Below, in pieces: positions 1-9,766 of a DNA stretch of 64,000 nucleotides (its first letter is position 1; the number at the start of each line of letters is the position of its first letter). The position numbers and the translations under genes are program-made. The notes under the pieces were generated by a model, which ran no database searches, had not been told where the DNA came from, and saw nothing but the letters and a program-made list of their open reading frames with translations. The stretch is from Dactylis glomerata (taxonomy: Eukaryota > Streptophyta > Magnoliopsida > Poales > Poaceae): positions 4,147,118-4,211,117 of the forward strand of contig QXEO01000152.1 in assembly GCA_007115705.1 (NCBI GenBank), given 5' to 3'.

Positions 1-466
1 TCGCAGTCTCATTTGACTGATGGAATATCAAAGAATTTCGAATTATATTAACTTCTCCCAAGTAACTCCGATGGGAGTAGTCGCTCTATATTTTGTCGAC
101 TATGTAGGCGAAGTTTCATGGTTTGTCGAAATGTTGAGCGGCTCGTACCGTATCGATCGTAGCTTTCTTCATCTTCATTGTTGATTCTTTTATTTTCTAT
201 CGGGTGCGCGCTCAGCGCTCCCGATGGGAGTAGCCCCCGAGGCTATGGTTGGATACTTGTAGTCAATCATAGGCTCAAATTGACTTCTTCTATTCCTTCT
301 TCTTCTTCCTGTTGTAAGCCCCCGAGCCCAAGGCGAGGTTTCTCGTACTTTCTATGATACATTCTTTTTTACTTTGTTATTATCGACTTCTATGTGCAGA
401 ATTTAACCCCTTTGTAACTATTTTATGGGCCTTGTTTTCACGGAAGCCCATAACTCTGTGCGTGCT
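1..466. other. G1 non-coding sequence between antisense gene and 3' LTR
   Basis: No supported gene. It has two copies of a GATGGGAGTAG motif (near 70 and 222) and GCCCCCGAG strings. It lies upstream of the antisense gene and probably carries its promoter region. Confidence 0.5.
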
Positions 467-474
467 TATAAATA
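467..474 (+). promoter_or_regulatory. TATA box of G1 antisense gene
   Basis: TATAAATA about 107 bp upstream of the ATG at 574. An AAACCCTA telo-box-like motif (about 496-503) sits between the two. This spacing is typical of a plant Pol II promoter and is separate from the LTR promoter, which points the other way. Confidence 0.55.
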
Positions 475-987
475 AAGCACCCTTTGGCGAGGGTAAAAAC
501 CCTAAACAGATTTCCTCCTCCGCCGGATCATCTTCTTCTTCATCTAGGGTTTCTCTTCTACCAACTTGTCTCCATGGCTGACGCAGATGGGTCTCGTCTA
601 AACCTCGGCTCCCCGACGGCACCGTGGGGTTGCGGCCTCCCCCGTGGCAGCAAGAATAAGACAGCACCCGCTGTTGGATATAACCTGGGGCATATGCACA
701 AGAAATCGCAGGTCCAAAAGATAAACAAAGAATTTTCACGAATTTTTACGGTGCAGCACCGAAAACTGTTTCAGGACAGCAACATCCCCAAATCTTTACC
801 TCACTCAAATTAGAGGCTTCTCTTGGCACAAAAACGAAATAAAAAGGATAAGGAGCGGTCATTACAGTAGTAATGACTTCCAAGACTCAAATAAAAGAAA
901 AATTACTGAAAAGAAAACATTGAGTTATCTCCCAAGAGTGCTTTTCTTTAACGCCTTTGAGCTAGGCGCAGAAAATTGCGAAGATGC

Positions 988-1836
988 TCATGCGGGCGCC
1001 ATATAAGAGCTTGAGGCAAATGCGCCATATAGGAACTTAAAGCAATAGAGAGCATCAAAAAGCAAGTATGAAAGATATTTATATCTGAACCACTTCCTAT
1101 GCATAGGAATCTTGTAAGAAAATAAATCAACGAGGCACATAGTAGCAAGCATGGATAGATAAAATAAGTGCCACTGCAAGATTTGCAACATAAAGAGGGG
1201 AAACTTAATATTGTTGAGATCCATCAAACCGTGTTTCCCTCTCTCATAATAACTTTCAGTAGCATCATGAATAGAATTAACAATATAACTATCACATAAA
1301 GCTTCCCTATCATGAGCCACATGCATAAAAGAATTAATACTCACCACAGGAACAATAGTAGTAGGAGCAGATTCAACAGAATAATTATTCTCATCACCAT
1401 AATCATCAAAAATAGGAGGCATATTGTAATCATAACTATTTTCATCCTCAATAGTAGGTGAACTGAAAATATTATACTCATCATCATAACCATCATAAAC
1501 TAGAGGTTTAGTATCATCACAAGCTAGAGAGCAATTATTTCGCAAAGCATATTCTTCAAACATATCATCATAAGAAGGAACATCACATATGGGAGATAAA
1601 ATATTATTAGAACAAACTTTCTCCACTAAAGCTGGGGAACTAAAAATATCATGCTTAACAAAACCAGCTTCCCCAAGCTTAGACTTTTCTATAGCATTAG
1701 CAACAACGGTGTTCAAAGCATTCATACTAACATCACTATTAGCATGCAAACTAAGCTCCAAAGGTTTTTCAATTTCCTCTTCAAACACTTCATATCTAAA
1801 CTCAGGAAAAAGACTAACGAACTCTTTGTTTTCCAT
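988..1836 (-). CDS. E1 gag-derived ORF with central deletion
   Basis: A 282-aa open frame starting MENKEFVSLF just inside the 5' LTR, at the same place as the ORFs of E3 and E5. Only the N-terminal about 82 residues and the C-terminal part remain. The whole Gag core and zinc knuckle present in E5 are missing, joined in frame at CDV/PSYDDMF. The C-terminus has hydrophobic stretches (FPLFMLQILQWHLFYLSML) that could be membrane segments. No polymerase is present. The retained frame suggests recent coding potential, but function is unknown. Confidence 0.6.
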   Translation of the reverse strand: MENKEFVSLFPEFRYEVFEEEIEKPLELSLHANSDVSMNALNTVVANAIEKSKLGEAGFVKHDIFSSPALVEKVCSNNILSPICDVPSYDDMFEEYALRNNCSLACDDTKPLVYDGYDDEYNIFSSPTIEDENSYDYNMPPIFDDYGDENNYSVESAPTTIVPVVSINSFMHVAHDREALCDSYIVNSIHDATESYYERGKHGLMDLNNIKFPLFMLQILQWHLFYLSMLATMCLVDLFSYKIPMHRKWFRYKYLSYLLFDALYCFKFLYGAFASSSYMAPA

Positions 1837-1948
1837 TAAGCCTAACTAGTGAAAATAAAAACAAGAAACAAAAAGATGTAATTGCAGAATCTAAAGGAAA
1901 TAACTTCGAGCACTCACACAGGAGGATGCGAGTACCTTTTACCTTACC

Positions 1949-1966
1949 TCCCCGGCAACGGCGCCA
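1949..1966 (-). promoter_or_regulatory. E1 primer binding site, tRNA-Asp type
   Basis: The minus strand reads TGGCGCCGTTGCCGGGGA, complementary to the 3' end of plant tRNA-Asp as I know it. It lies 10 nt inside the LTR. This is the usual primer of Athila-like elements. Confidence 0.8.
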
Positions 1967-1976
1967 GAAAAGAGCT

Positions 1977-3514
1977 TGATGTCTACGCACTTCTATTCTT
2001 GTAGACACTTGTTGGGCCTCCAAGTGCAGAGGTTTGTAGAACAGCAGCAAGTTTCCCTTAAGTGGATCACCCAAGGTTTATCGAACTCAGGGAAGTTAGA
2101 GGTCAAAGCTATCCCTCTCAAGCAACCCTGCAATTATGATACAGAAAGTCTCTTGTGTCCCCAACACACCCAATACACTTGTCAGATGTATAGGTGCACT
2201 AGTTCGGCGAAGAGATAGTGAAATACAAGTGGTATAGATGATTATAAGTAGCAAACGTGATGTGAAATAAATATCGCTGCGAGCAAACAAGTAACAAAAC
2301 AGCAAGTAAACGATGTGCAATGCTTGGAAACAAGGCCTAGGGATCATACTTTCACTAGTGGACACACTCCCAACAGTATAACATGAATGAACAAGTAACT
2401 TCTCTTTGCTAAGGTACTCTGAATTACTCTCCTATTGAATAACACTAATCATCGTGTAGTGGCTACGGAAGCACCCCTTAAAGTTCATCAAGTACTTGAC
2501 AAACACCACTCATAGAGATACCCAAATCAGATCACAATTCAAGATAGAAATCATTGCAACTTAGACCAAGTACTAACACGGTGCACACACTATCACCATT
2601 ACACCGTGAAAGGAGGAATAGATCACTCAAACTATCATAGCAATAATTATTCTCATAATCCACAAGAGATCACAATCATAGCCTAAACCAAGTACCACCA
2701 TGGTGCACGCACTGTCACCGTTACACCATGGCAGGAGGAATAGATTACTTTAATAACATCACTAGAGTACACAAAATATCTGAATAATAACATGTACTTG
2801 TTCAACATGATACAAAGCTCACGATCACATAAAGATCACATCATGGGAAAGAGAGGTGAACCACATAGCTACCGGTAGAGCCCTCAGCCCCGGGGATGAA
2901 CTACTCCCTCCTCATCATAGGAGACAGCAAGGTTGATGGAGATGGCGGTGAGGTCGATGGAGACGGCGGAGACGGCGATGGAGACCGATGGAGATGGCTC
3001 CGGGGGCACTTCCCCGTCCCGGCAGGGTGCCGGAACAGAGACTTCTGTCCCCCGAAATTCGTCGGTGGCGGCGGCGGAGCTGCGGAACTGTTTCTGGAAA
3101 ATTGCCGAATCCCATAGGGTTTTCCGTCCCGAGGCTTTATATAGGCGAAGGGGCACCGTCGGAGGAGGGGCCAGGTGCCCACACGCGGGCCCCGTGCGGC
3201 CAGACCCCTTGCCGCGCCGGGCATGTGTCTGGGGCCCTGGTGGCCCCCCTCTGACAGCTCTTCGGATGTCTGGAAGCTTCCGGGTAAAATAAGACTTTAG
3301 GAACTTGTTTCGTCCAATTCCGAGAATATTTCCTGTGTATCACTTCTGAAACACAAAAACAACAGAAAACAGGGAACTGGCACTGTGGCAACTCGTTAAT
3401 AGGTTAGTTCCGAAAAATGCATAAAAGTGCCACTAAGTGTAACGAAACAATAGGCAAATGGTGTAAAAACAAGCATGGAGCATCAAAAATTATAGATACG
3501 TTTGAGACGTATCA
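1977..3514 (-). repeat. E1 5' LTR (1538 bp)
   Basis: The minus strand begins TGATACGTCT at 3514 and ends GACATCA at 1977. It is collinear with the E3 and E5 LTRs. Confidence 0.85.
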
Positions 3515-3904
3515 GCTACCCCAGGCCCAAGCGCACCTCCTGGTAACACTTCTTCCCCTCGGCCAAGGATATTCTCATTTTTCTGTATCGGCGGCGCGCA
3601 GTGCCGTGAAATTCAACGGCTGCCACTAAAGTTCACCCAGTTCATGGATGGGCGTGAATTGTGTGAAGCAATCCTGCGCGAACATTCTGGGGGAGGCACT
3701 CCCTACGAGGTGGAAGTCTGGTATGACGGCGCTGGTGAACAGTACTTCAAGGGCGGCTGGTCACAGTTTGTGGATGATCACGACATCCAGCGAGGTTCCT
3801 TCATGACCTTCGATTTTGACGTTGGCACGTCCAAGTTTGACGTGAAGATATATGACGGTACTCAATGCCAAAAGGAGTACGAGGCTAAAGTACACTTCCA
3901 CTAG

Positions 3905-4226
3905 AATCTTCTTTATGTAATCTCCTTTTCGAGTTGCCTCGTTTCCGTGCTATATTGTAATAAATAATAGTACTTGGTTTTGATGCTTTTAACAGGCCAT
4001 GGGAACAACTCGTTGTTCTGAGGTATGCTTTATATATTATCGGGTTCTTTTGAACCAATTATATTGCTTGAAGAATATCGGGTTGTTGCACAACCTAGTA
4101 GTATAAAAGATCTCCATATTGTGATAAACTTTCTTTCGTACGACCCGAGGGTTGAAGCCCCCGAGTGGAGAAGTAAAATATTTGTAAAATTTGTCGAGTT
4201 CAACCCAAGGAACCCGACCTATGACC
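3905..4226. other. G1 intergenic stretch between antisense gene and integrase
   Basis: Convergent 3' ends of the antisense gene (plus) and integrase (minus). No separate gene seen. Confidence 0.5.
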
Positions 4227-6512
4227 TCATGTTCTGGGTTCAGAGGGTTCACTCGAAGTTACTGATGTCACTAGATTTCTTCTATGCGTAAAAATGTCGT
4301 AGCTGCTCCACATTCCATGGGTTGCTCTCGTCTTTTCCTGTCTTGTTGTTTGTAGTCGATAAGCTCCTCCTGGTATTACTTCTGTGACGATGTAAGGTCC
4401 CACCCAACGGGACTCTAACTTGCCGTGGCTGTCCTGCCTGAGTCGTAAGACTAAATCTCCCACCACGAAGGATCGCGGACGAACTCGACTACTATGGTAG
4501 TTCCGCAGGCTCTGTTGATACTGCGTGGCTCTTTCCAATGTTTTATCTCTTGCTTCATCTAGTCCATCGACATTGTCTTGTAACGCTTTTGTTGAGGTTA
4601 CTCCATCGTATGCCATCACTCTTGGAGCTTCGTGTGTAACTTCGACTGGAAGCACAGCTTCTGCGCCGTGGACCAGGAAGAAGGGAGTTTCTTGAGTAGC
4701 TGCGTTAGGCGTGGTTCTTAAACTCCAAAGAACGGAGGGCAGTTCATCTACCCAAGCGCTCTTGGCTTTCTCGAGAGGTGCTAAACGCCTCTTTTTTATC
4801 CTGTTGCAAATTAGGCCATTGGCTTTTTCGACTTGCCCGTTCATCTTCGGGTGTGCTACGGATGTGAACTTGAGCTTGATTCCCAAACCTTCGCAGTAAC
4901 TCTTGAATTCCTTTGAAGTGAAGTTTGTCCCGTTGTCTATGATGATGTTGAATGGTACACCGAAGCAAAACACTATTGACTTAATGAAGTTGATTGCTGC
5001 TGTCGAGTCTTGAGTTGTTACCGGGGCCGCTTCCACCCATTTGGTAAATTTTCGACTGCCACTAACATGTAGACATGCCCTCCTGGCTAGGATTTATGTA
5101 ACTTCCCTACCATATCGAGGCCCCATTGTGCAAATGGCCAGGACAATGGTATTGGCTGTAACTCTGCAGCTGGCGCGTGTGGTCGAGATGCGAATCTTTG
5201 ACAGGCTTCACACTTTCGAACTATATCCTTCGCGTCTTCGATGGCTGTTAGCCAATAGAATCCTGCTCGGAACGCTTTTGCCGCGATTGCCCTGCTACTA
5301 GCATGATGGCCACATACTCCAGCGTGTATATCTTTTAATATTACTTGTCCTTCTTGGGGCGTTACGCAACGCTGTAGAACACCAGTTATGCTCTTTTTAT
5401 ATAATTTCCCCTGCAACACGACAAATGCTTTCGATCGTCGAGTTATTCTCTTGGCTTCCACTGCATCTTCTGGTAACTGCTTATTTATCATGTATGCGAG
5501 ATATGGTTGCATCCATGTTTCTTCTATCATCATGACTTCTTCGGGTTCTGGCGCACTCTCGTCATTTTTCGCACCAGCCCCCGAGCCTGCTGCAGTAGTC
5601 GAACTTTTGACGTTTTTTATTGATCTTTCCACTATTTCTTCCCAGAAGACTCCAGATGGCACGGGCAGGCACTGTGACCCTATATTTGCTAAATTGTCGG
5701 CTTCTTTGTTGCTGTTTCTGCTGATGTGCGAGACTTCGCATCCATCGAATGTTCCTTCGAGATAGTGATATAAGTTCTTGTAGGCCATCATGTTGTCATT
5801 AATTGTGTCGCATCTGTTCATAACCTATTGGACGACAAGGTTTGAATCTCTGAATATTTTTAGACGAGTTGCTCCACACACCTTGGCCATCTTCATTCCA
5901 TGTAGTAAAGCCTCGTATTCTGCTTCATTATTAGAGGCCTACAGAAAACTCATCCTTAAAACGTACTTCAATTTGTCGCCATGTGGCGATATCAAGACTA
6001 CTCCTGTGCCTGCCCCTTGGACTCTCTTAGAACCGTCGAAGTACATTGTCCAGACACTCGATAAATCTGGCGGTCCCGTGCTTTGCAACTCCAACCACTC
6101 TGCTGTGAAATCTGGCAAGATTTGCGACTTGATAGCCTTACTTTTTTCATACGTGATGTCCATGGGAGATAATTCGATTCCCCACAAAGAGACATGTCCT
6201 GTTGCTGAAGGATTATTCAATATGTTCGATAGTGGTGCTTCATTGACCACTATAATTGGGTGCACCACAAAGTACTGTCGCAATTTTCATGTTGTTGTAA
6301 AGACACTATATGCAAGCTTTTGATAGTGCGGGTACCTCTGTTTTGTCGGAGAGAGTACTTCACTGATGAAATATACCGGCCTCTGGACACCGTGGGCTTT
6401 TCCTTCTTCGCTTCTTTCGACTACTAATACTGTACTCACCACCTGATGGGTCGCGGCGATGTAGAGTAGTAGTGGCTCTTTTTCTTTTGGTGCGACCAGC
6501 ACTGGTGGCGTG
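4227..6512 (-). pseudogene. G1 pol C-terminal half: RNase H, archaeal RNase H, integrase
   Basis: Order on the minus strand: degenerate RNase H with LLLYIAATHQVV (about 6500-6440), second RNase H with MYFDGSKRV, EYEALLHG and RDSNLV (about 6050-5830), then integrase. Integrase has the zinc-binding GHHASSR...CEACQRF module (about 5310-5200), a GLDMVG motif, IDNGTNF (about 4950), a GQVEKANG segment and a C-terminal region ending near 4230. The first RNase H lacks the usual TDAS aspartate; the second keeps its acidic residues. There are stops and frameshifts near 5087, 5821, 5939 and 6287. The 5' part of pol lies at 22948-23921 on the far side of E3. Confidence 0.85.
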
Positions 6513-6517
6513 GAGAG
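6513..6517. repeat. Target-site duplication of E3, left copy (GAGAG)
   Basis: GAGAG immediately before the E3 LTR; the same five bases follow E3 at 22943-22947. Confidence 0.9.
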
Positions 6518-6888
6518 TGATACGTCTCCAACGTATCTATAATTTTTGATGCTCCATGCTTGTTTTTACACCATTTGCCTACTGTTTCGTTACACTTCGT
6601 GGCGTTTTTATGCGATTTCCGAAACTAACCTATTGACAAGATGCCACAGTGCCAGTTCCCTGCTTTCTGCTATTTTTGTGTTTCAGAAGTGATACACAGG
6701 AAATATTCTCGAAATTGGACGAAACAAGTTCTTGAAGTCTTATTTTGCCCGGAAGCTTCCAGAGATCCGAAGAGGCGAAGGAGAGGGGCCACAGGCCAGC
6801 CTCACACTAGGCCGGCGCGGCCCAGGCCCTGGCCTCGCCGCCTAGGTGTGAGGAGGCCTGGGGCCACTCCTGACGACGCCCCTTCGCC

Positions 6889-6896
6889 TATATAAA
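6889..6896 (+). promoter_or_regulatory. TATA box in E3 5' LTR
   Basis: TATATAAA in a CTTCGCC-flanked context; the same box is at 21773-21780 in the 3' LTR. G2 now separates this promoter from the E3 body. Confidence 0.6.
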
Positions 6897-7040
6897 GCCT
6901 CGGGACAGAAAACCCTAGGGGAGTCGGCAAAATTTCCAGAACAGTTCCGCAGCGCCGCCGCCGTCGAAGACAAATTTTGGGGGACAGAAGTCTCTGTTCC
7001 GGCACCCTGCCGGGATGGGGAAGTGCCCCCGGAGCCATCT

Positions 7041-7045
7041 CCATC
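7041..7045. repeat. Target-site duplication of G2, left copy (CCATC)
   Basis: CCATC at 7041-7045 and again at 16728-16732, directly flanking G2. Confidence 0.92.
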
Positions 7046-7788
7046 TGTCGTGGGGATGACTTAGGGGGCGCACCATGGGCCAGGCAGTATGCCGGCCGGC
7101 GTCCCAGGAGTCCCCACGGCTTCAGTACGAGAAGACCGGCTCCGCCCGAAGGACCGGCTGCGCCAGCAGCCGGCTGGCGATTCCACCGAGGAGAACTAGA
7201 GCCGGGCGATGAAGACAAAGCTTCCCAACGGTTGTCTGGCCAAAAGTAGGTTGGCCCCGACAAGAGCGGCAGGGGCGCAGGACGGGAGTGACGAGCGCCA
7301 CGACCACATCCAGCCAATGAGAGATCAAAGACCCTTCCCCATGACGGGATCCGAGGCAGAGGAGAAGGGATATGCCCTCCAGATGCCGGCCCAGGGGAAA
7401 GGCACTTTATAAAGCGCCTTTGCCAGAGCAGGGCCGGAGGATCACGCCAAGGACGCCGCCGCCGAGGAGCCGGCAGCTGACCGAATCGCTACCTAAACCT
7501 ATAACCAGGCCCCCATCTATATAAGGGGGCCTGGACCCTTAGCGTAGGGGAGATCCGATCTTCTTCTTCCTCCTCTAGCCCGAACAGCTCGAGGAGCATT
7601 GTAATCGATACTATCCAATCAATACGAAGCAGGCAGGAAGTAGGGGTTTACCTCCAACCGGGAGGGCCCTGAACCTGGGTAAACCGAGTTGTCTCTGTTG
7701 GCACGATCCCGAGCCGGACCCATCGTCACCATCGTCGAGCCCCTCCGATAAGCCTCCCCATGGCTACTGTCTCTAAATTCCCACGACA
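7046..7788 (+). repeat. G2 5' LTR (743 bp)
   Basis: TG...CA ends, same length as the 3' LTR at 15985-16727. It has a TATA box at 7518. Confidence 0.93.
7518..7525 (+). promoter_or_regulatory. TATA box of G2 5' LTR
   Basis: TATATAAG followed by a GC-rich GGGGCC run; the copy in the 3' LTR is at 16457-16464. Confidence 0.7.
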
Positions 7789-8905
7789 GTTGGCGCCCAC
7801 CGTGGGGCAAAGCGCGGTGGCGAGCGGAGTCAAGTTCCGGCCGAGACCCTCCGGCGAGAAGGTCGCCTCCGGCCTCATCTGGAGGTTCGGCACCTTCGAC
7901 TGCGTCAGCGACAACTTGGCCCACTTCAAGAATGGCTTCGGCAACAGAGGCTCCTTCCTCGACGTCGGCAGTCATCGCTTCTACGTTGCCAAGCCCTTCC
8001 CGGAGGAAGTGACCGATGTCTTCGACTCCCTCTGTGACGGAGGCTCGAGCTGCGGTGAAAGCAGCAGTCTTGGCGCCATGGTCGAGGTGATGGCCTTGGG
8101 AGAAGAGGAGGGCGGCGACTCTCTGCGCCCTGAGCGCCCGTCGCCCGGACGCCTTCTTCCACAGGAGCAAGATGCTCCACTCCCAGAGCAGGACGCCCCG
8201 GACGTCTCCGTGGTGGACCTGCGCGCTCCCCTCGACCGCGTCATCGATCCCACCCGGGTCGCCGAGGCCTTGGAGCGGACGCGTCTCGTCCTCCTGGGCA
8301 AGGTGGCTGAGGACGAGGCCAACCGGCGCCGCGCGAGCACCACGCTCAGTGAGTTCTACGACGTGCATGGAGACGCACCGACCGAGCTCATCCGTGACCT
8401 GCGCCACAACTTCGCCACCGTCATCCCCGGCCAGATCCAACGGTCGCCATCGGCGAGCCGAGGCCGCGGAGGGCGTGGACAGGGCGGCCGTGCTCTGAGC
8501 GGCAACGCTCAAGGTCGCCGCGTCCAGCAGGGCGGCGGAGCAAGCAAGCCACGTTCGATCGAGGAGTCAGCGCCGGGGTCGGAGTCCCAGGCTCGCCCAT
8601 CGGCGCTACACATCCACCCGTGGCTTGACCACACCAAGACGCTCCCCAGAGGATCTGCTAGCTCAAAGCGAATGGCTTCTGACCAAGGAGGCCTGGGGGC
8701 TACAGGCAGTAGTCATGGGCGCAAAGAGGGCAAGTACACCCTCGATGCTGCGCTCGATCAGCCGTGTAAATTCCACACCTCCCCGGGCAGGGAAGCGACC
8801 CACTCCACGCGTCAGTGCCATTTTGTGAGAGAGCTGGAGCAGCGTGCTCGGCAGATCCCTGGTACGTCGCAAGCGCAACTGGCTGAAGGTCAGGAGGACC
8901 AATAG
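7760..8905 (+). CDS. G2 Gag-like polyprotein without capsid core
   Basis: The frame opens at an ATG 29 nt inside the LTR, reads through the primer site (which encodes LAPTVGQ) and stops with TAG at 8903-8905. The N-terminal about 90 residues resemble the G3 Gag start (SGVKF, SGLIWRFG, CVSDN), so translation from the LTR ATG is plausible. Basic Gly/Arg-rich sequence (residues about 230-260) follows. A CX2HX8HX4C knuckle is near residues 335-355 (CKFH...HSTRQC). The central capsid helices seen in G3 Gag (WLNNLP, FVSNFTSTYKRP) are missing, so an internal deletion is likely. The next ORF (protease) is in the same frame. Confidence 0.75.
   Translation: MATVSKFPRQLAPTVGQSAVASGVKFRPRPSGEKVASGLIWRFGTFDCVSDNLAHFKNGFGNRGSFLDVGSHRFYVAKPFPEEVTDVFDSLCDGGSSCGESSSLGAMVEVMALGEEEGGDSLRPERPSPGRLLPQEQDAPLPEQDAPDVSVVDLRAPLDRVIDPTRVAEALERTRLVLLGKVAEDEANRRRASTTLSEFYDVHGDAPTELIRDLRHNFATVIPGQIQRSPSASRGRGGRGQGGRALSGNAQGRRVQQGGGASKPRSIEESAPGSESQARPSALHIHPWLDHTKTLPRGSASSKRMASDQGGLGATGSSHGRKEGKYTLDAALDQPCKFHTSPGREATHSTRQCHFVRELEQRARQIPGTSQAQLAEGQEDQ
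7791..7808 (+). promoter_or_regulatory. G2 primer binding site, tRNA-Lys type
   Basis: TGGCGCCCACCGTGGGGC, complementary to the 3' end of plant tRNA-Lys as I know it, 2 nt after the LTR. It is also inside the open gag frame. Confidence 0.8.
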
Positions 8906-9766
8906 CGCGACCCAGCTGGAGGCGAGCCGGATCAAGATGATGACTTCCCGACGGATGTGGAGCAGTACCACATCTTCACTACCCCCGGCAAGGACAAAAG
9001 GAACGACCTTTGGCATGAGGCAGAGGTGAACGCTGTGATGCCTGCAGAACCCCAGTTCATGCACTGGTCTGAGGCGGCCATTACCTGGGGGCGCGAAGAC
9101 CACCCGAGGTTGATGCCCAGCCCTGGAGAGTATGCTCTGGTCGTGGATCCTGTCGTGTGTTCCGATACGCATATGTGCCGTTTCTCCCGCGTGCTCATCG
9201 ATGGCGGTAGTAGTATCAACCTTCTCTACCGAAGCTCTCTGGAGAAGTTGGGCATCCCGCTTGCTCAGCTGAAACCTAGCCGGCTCACCTTCCATGGCAT
9301 CGTGCCTGGGCATTCTTGCACCCCTTTGGGCAAGGTGCAGCTGGAGGTTCTCTTCAGAAAGAAGGGGAATAATCGCCGCGAGCCCATCTGGTTCGAGGTG
9401 GTGGACATCAGCAGTCCCTACCACGCGCTGCTAGGTCGTCCGGCCCTGGCCAAGTTCATGGCGGTCCCGCACTACGCCTATCTAAAGATGAAGCTCCCAG
9501 GGCCCAGAGGTGTGATCACAGTCTCGGGAAACTTCAAGAAGTCCCTGGCCTGCGCAAAGGAGAGCTCGCGGCTAGCAGAGGCGCTGGTCGTCGCCGAGGA
9601 GAAGAGGCAGCTTCTACATCGCGTGGAGCTGACCCAGCAAGACGTACCGGTTCGCCAGTCGCCTGTGGAGCAATTCAAGCCGGCCAACGACACCAAGAAG
9701 ATCCTGCTGGACGAGAGCGACCCCTCCAAGTACGTCATCATCGGCACCGGCTTGTCTTCCAAATAG
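8906..9766 (+). CDS. G2 aspartic protease region
   Basis: Same frame as gag. Methionine-led reading starts at 8957, but the frame is open from the gag stop. The active-site segment is FSRVLIDGGSSINLLY (about 9184-9230), with DGGS in place of the common DTG/DSG as in many plant Gypsy elements. FHGIVPG and the flap-like YHALLGRPALAKF follow. It ends with TAG at 9764-9766, after which RT continues in the same frame. It would cut Gag-Pol into mature proteins. Confidence 0.85.
   Translation, partial: RDPAGGEPDQDDDFPTDVEQYHIFTTPGKDKRNDLWHEAEVNAVMPAEPQFMHWSEAAITWGREDHPRLMPSPGEYALVVDPVVCSDTHMCRFSRVLIDGGSSINLLYRSSLEKLGIPLAQLKPSRLTFHGIVPGHSCTPLGKVQLEVLFRKKGNNRREPIWFEVVDISSPYHALLGRPALAKFMAVPHYAYLKMKLPGPRGVITVSGNFKKSLACAKESSRLAEALVVAEEKRQLLHRVELTQQDVPVRQSPVEQFKPANDTKKILLDESDPSKYVIIGTGLSSK
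9764..9766 (+). other. Conserved in-frame UAG between protease and RT (G2)
   Basis: The context AAATAGGAAAGCGAGCTC is followed by RT in the same frame (ESELTSFLHENRDIFAW). The same stop, at the same codon, is in G1 (23922-23924) and G3 (57448-57450). Candidate readthrough site; see findings. Confidence 0.7.

Larger units (their letters stand above)
674..3514 (-). mobile_element. E1: truncated Athila-like non-autonomous LTR retrotransposon
   Basis: One LTR (1977-3514), a tRNA-Asp-type primer site and a short gag-derived ORF, then the element ends abruptly at 674. That point matches position about 19168 of E3, so the 3' half and the 3' LTR were lost. The flank after the LTR is GCTAC (3515-3519). 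The left flank keeps only GCT, so the deletion reached into the left target-site duplication. Inserted in the G1 antisense gene. Confidence 0.8.
574..3904 (+). pseudogene. G1 antisense gene: AT-hook-like and B3-like protein, split by E1
   Basis: Runs opposite to G1 gag-pol. The first part (574 to about 673) starts MADADGSRLN and includes PRGSKNK, which resembles an AT-hook core. E1 then interrupts it. The second part (3515-3904) resumes in a compatible frame. It contains FSFFCIGG, a LPLKFTQFMDG segment, a VEVWYDG strand and a GGWSQFVDDHDI segment, which look like the strands of a plant B3 DNA-binding fold. The same arrangement occurs in the G2 antisense gene. A role in chromatin binding or in controlling element transcription is inference. 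A captured host B3 gene fragment is the other reading, but the matching position and orientation in G2 favour an element-borne gene. Confidence 0.6.

Noticed and set aside
2884..3292. Small GC-rich ORFs in the E-family LTRs (also near 6980, 21800, 30130, 37250)
   Set aside because: They lie in LTR leader sequence, occur on both strands and share no known domain; low-complexity GATGGAGA repeats explain them.
3644..3904. Stand-alone host gene with B3-like domain
   Set aside because: It continues the reading frame of 574-673 across E1 and has a counterpart at the same place and orientation in G2.
7791..7808. tRNA gene fragments at the primer sites
   Set aside because: Only about 18 nt match a tRNA 3' end; they are primer binding sites.
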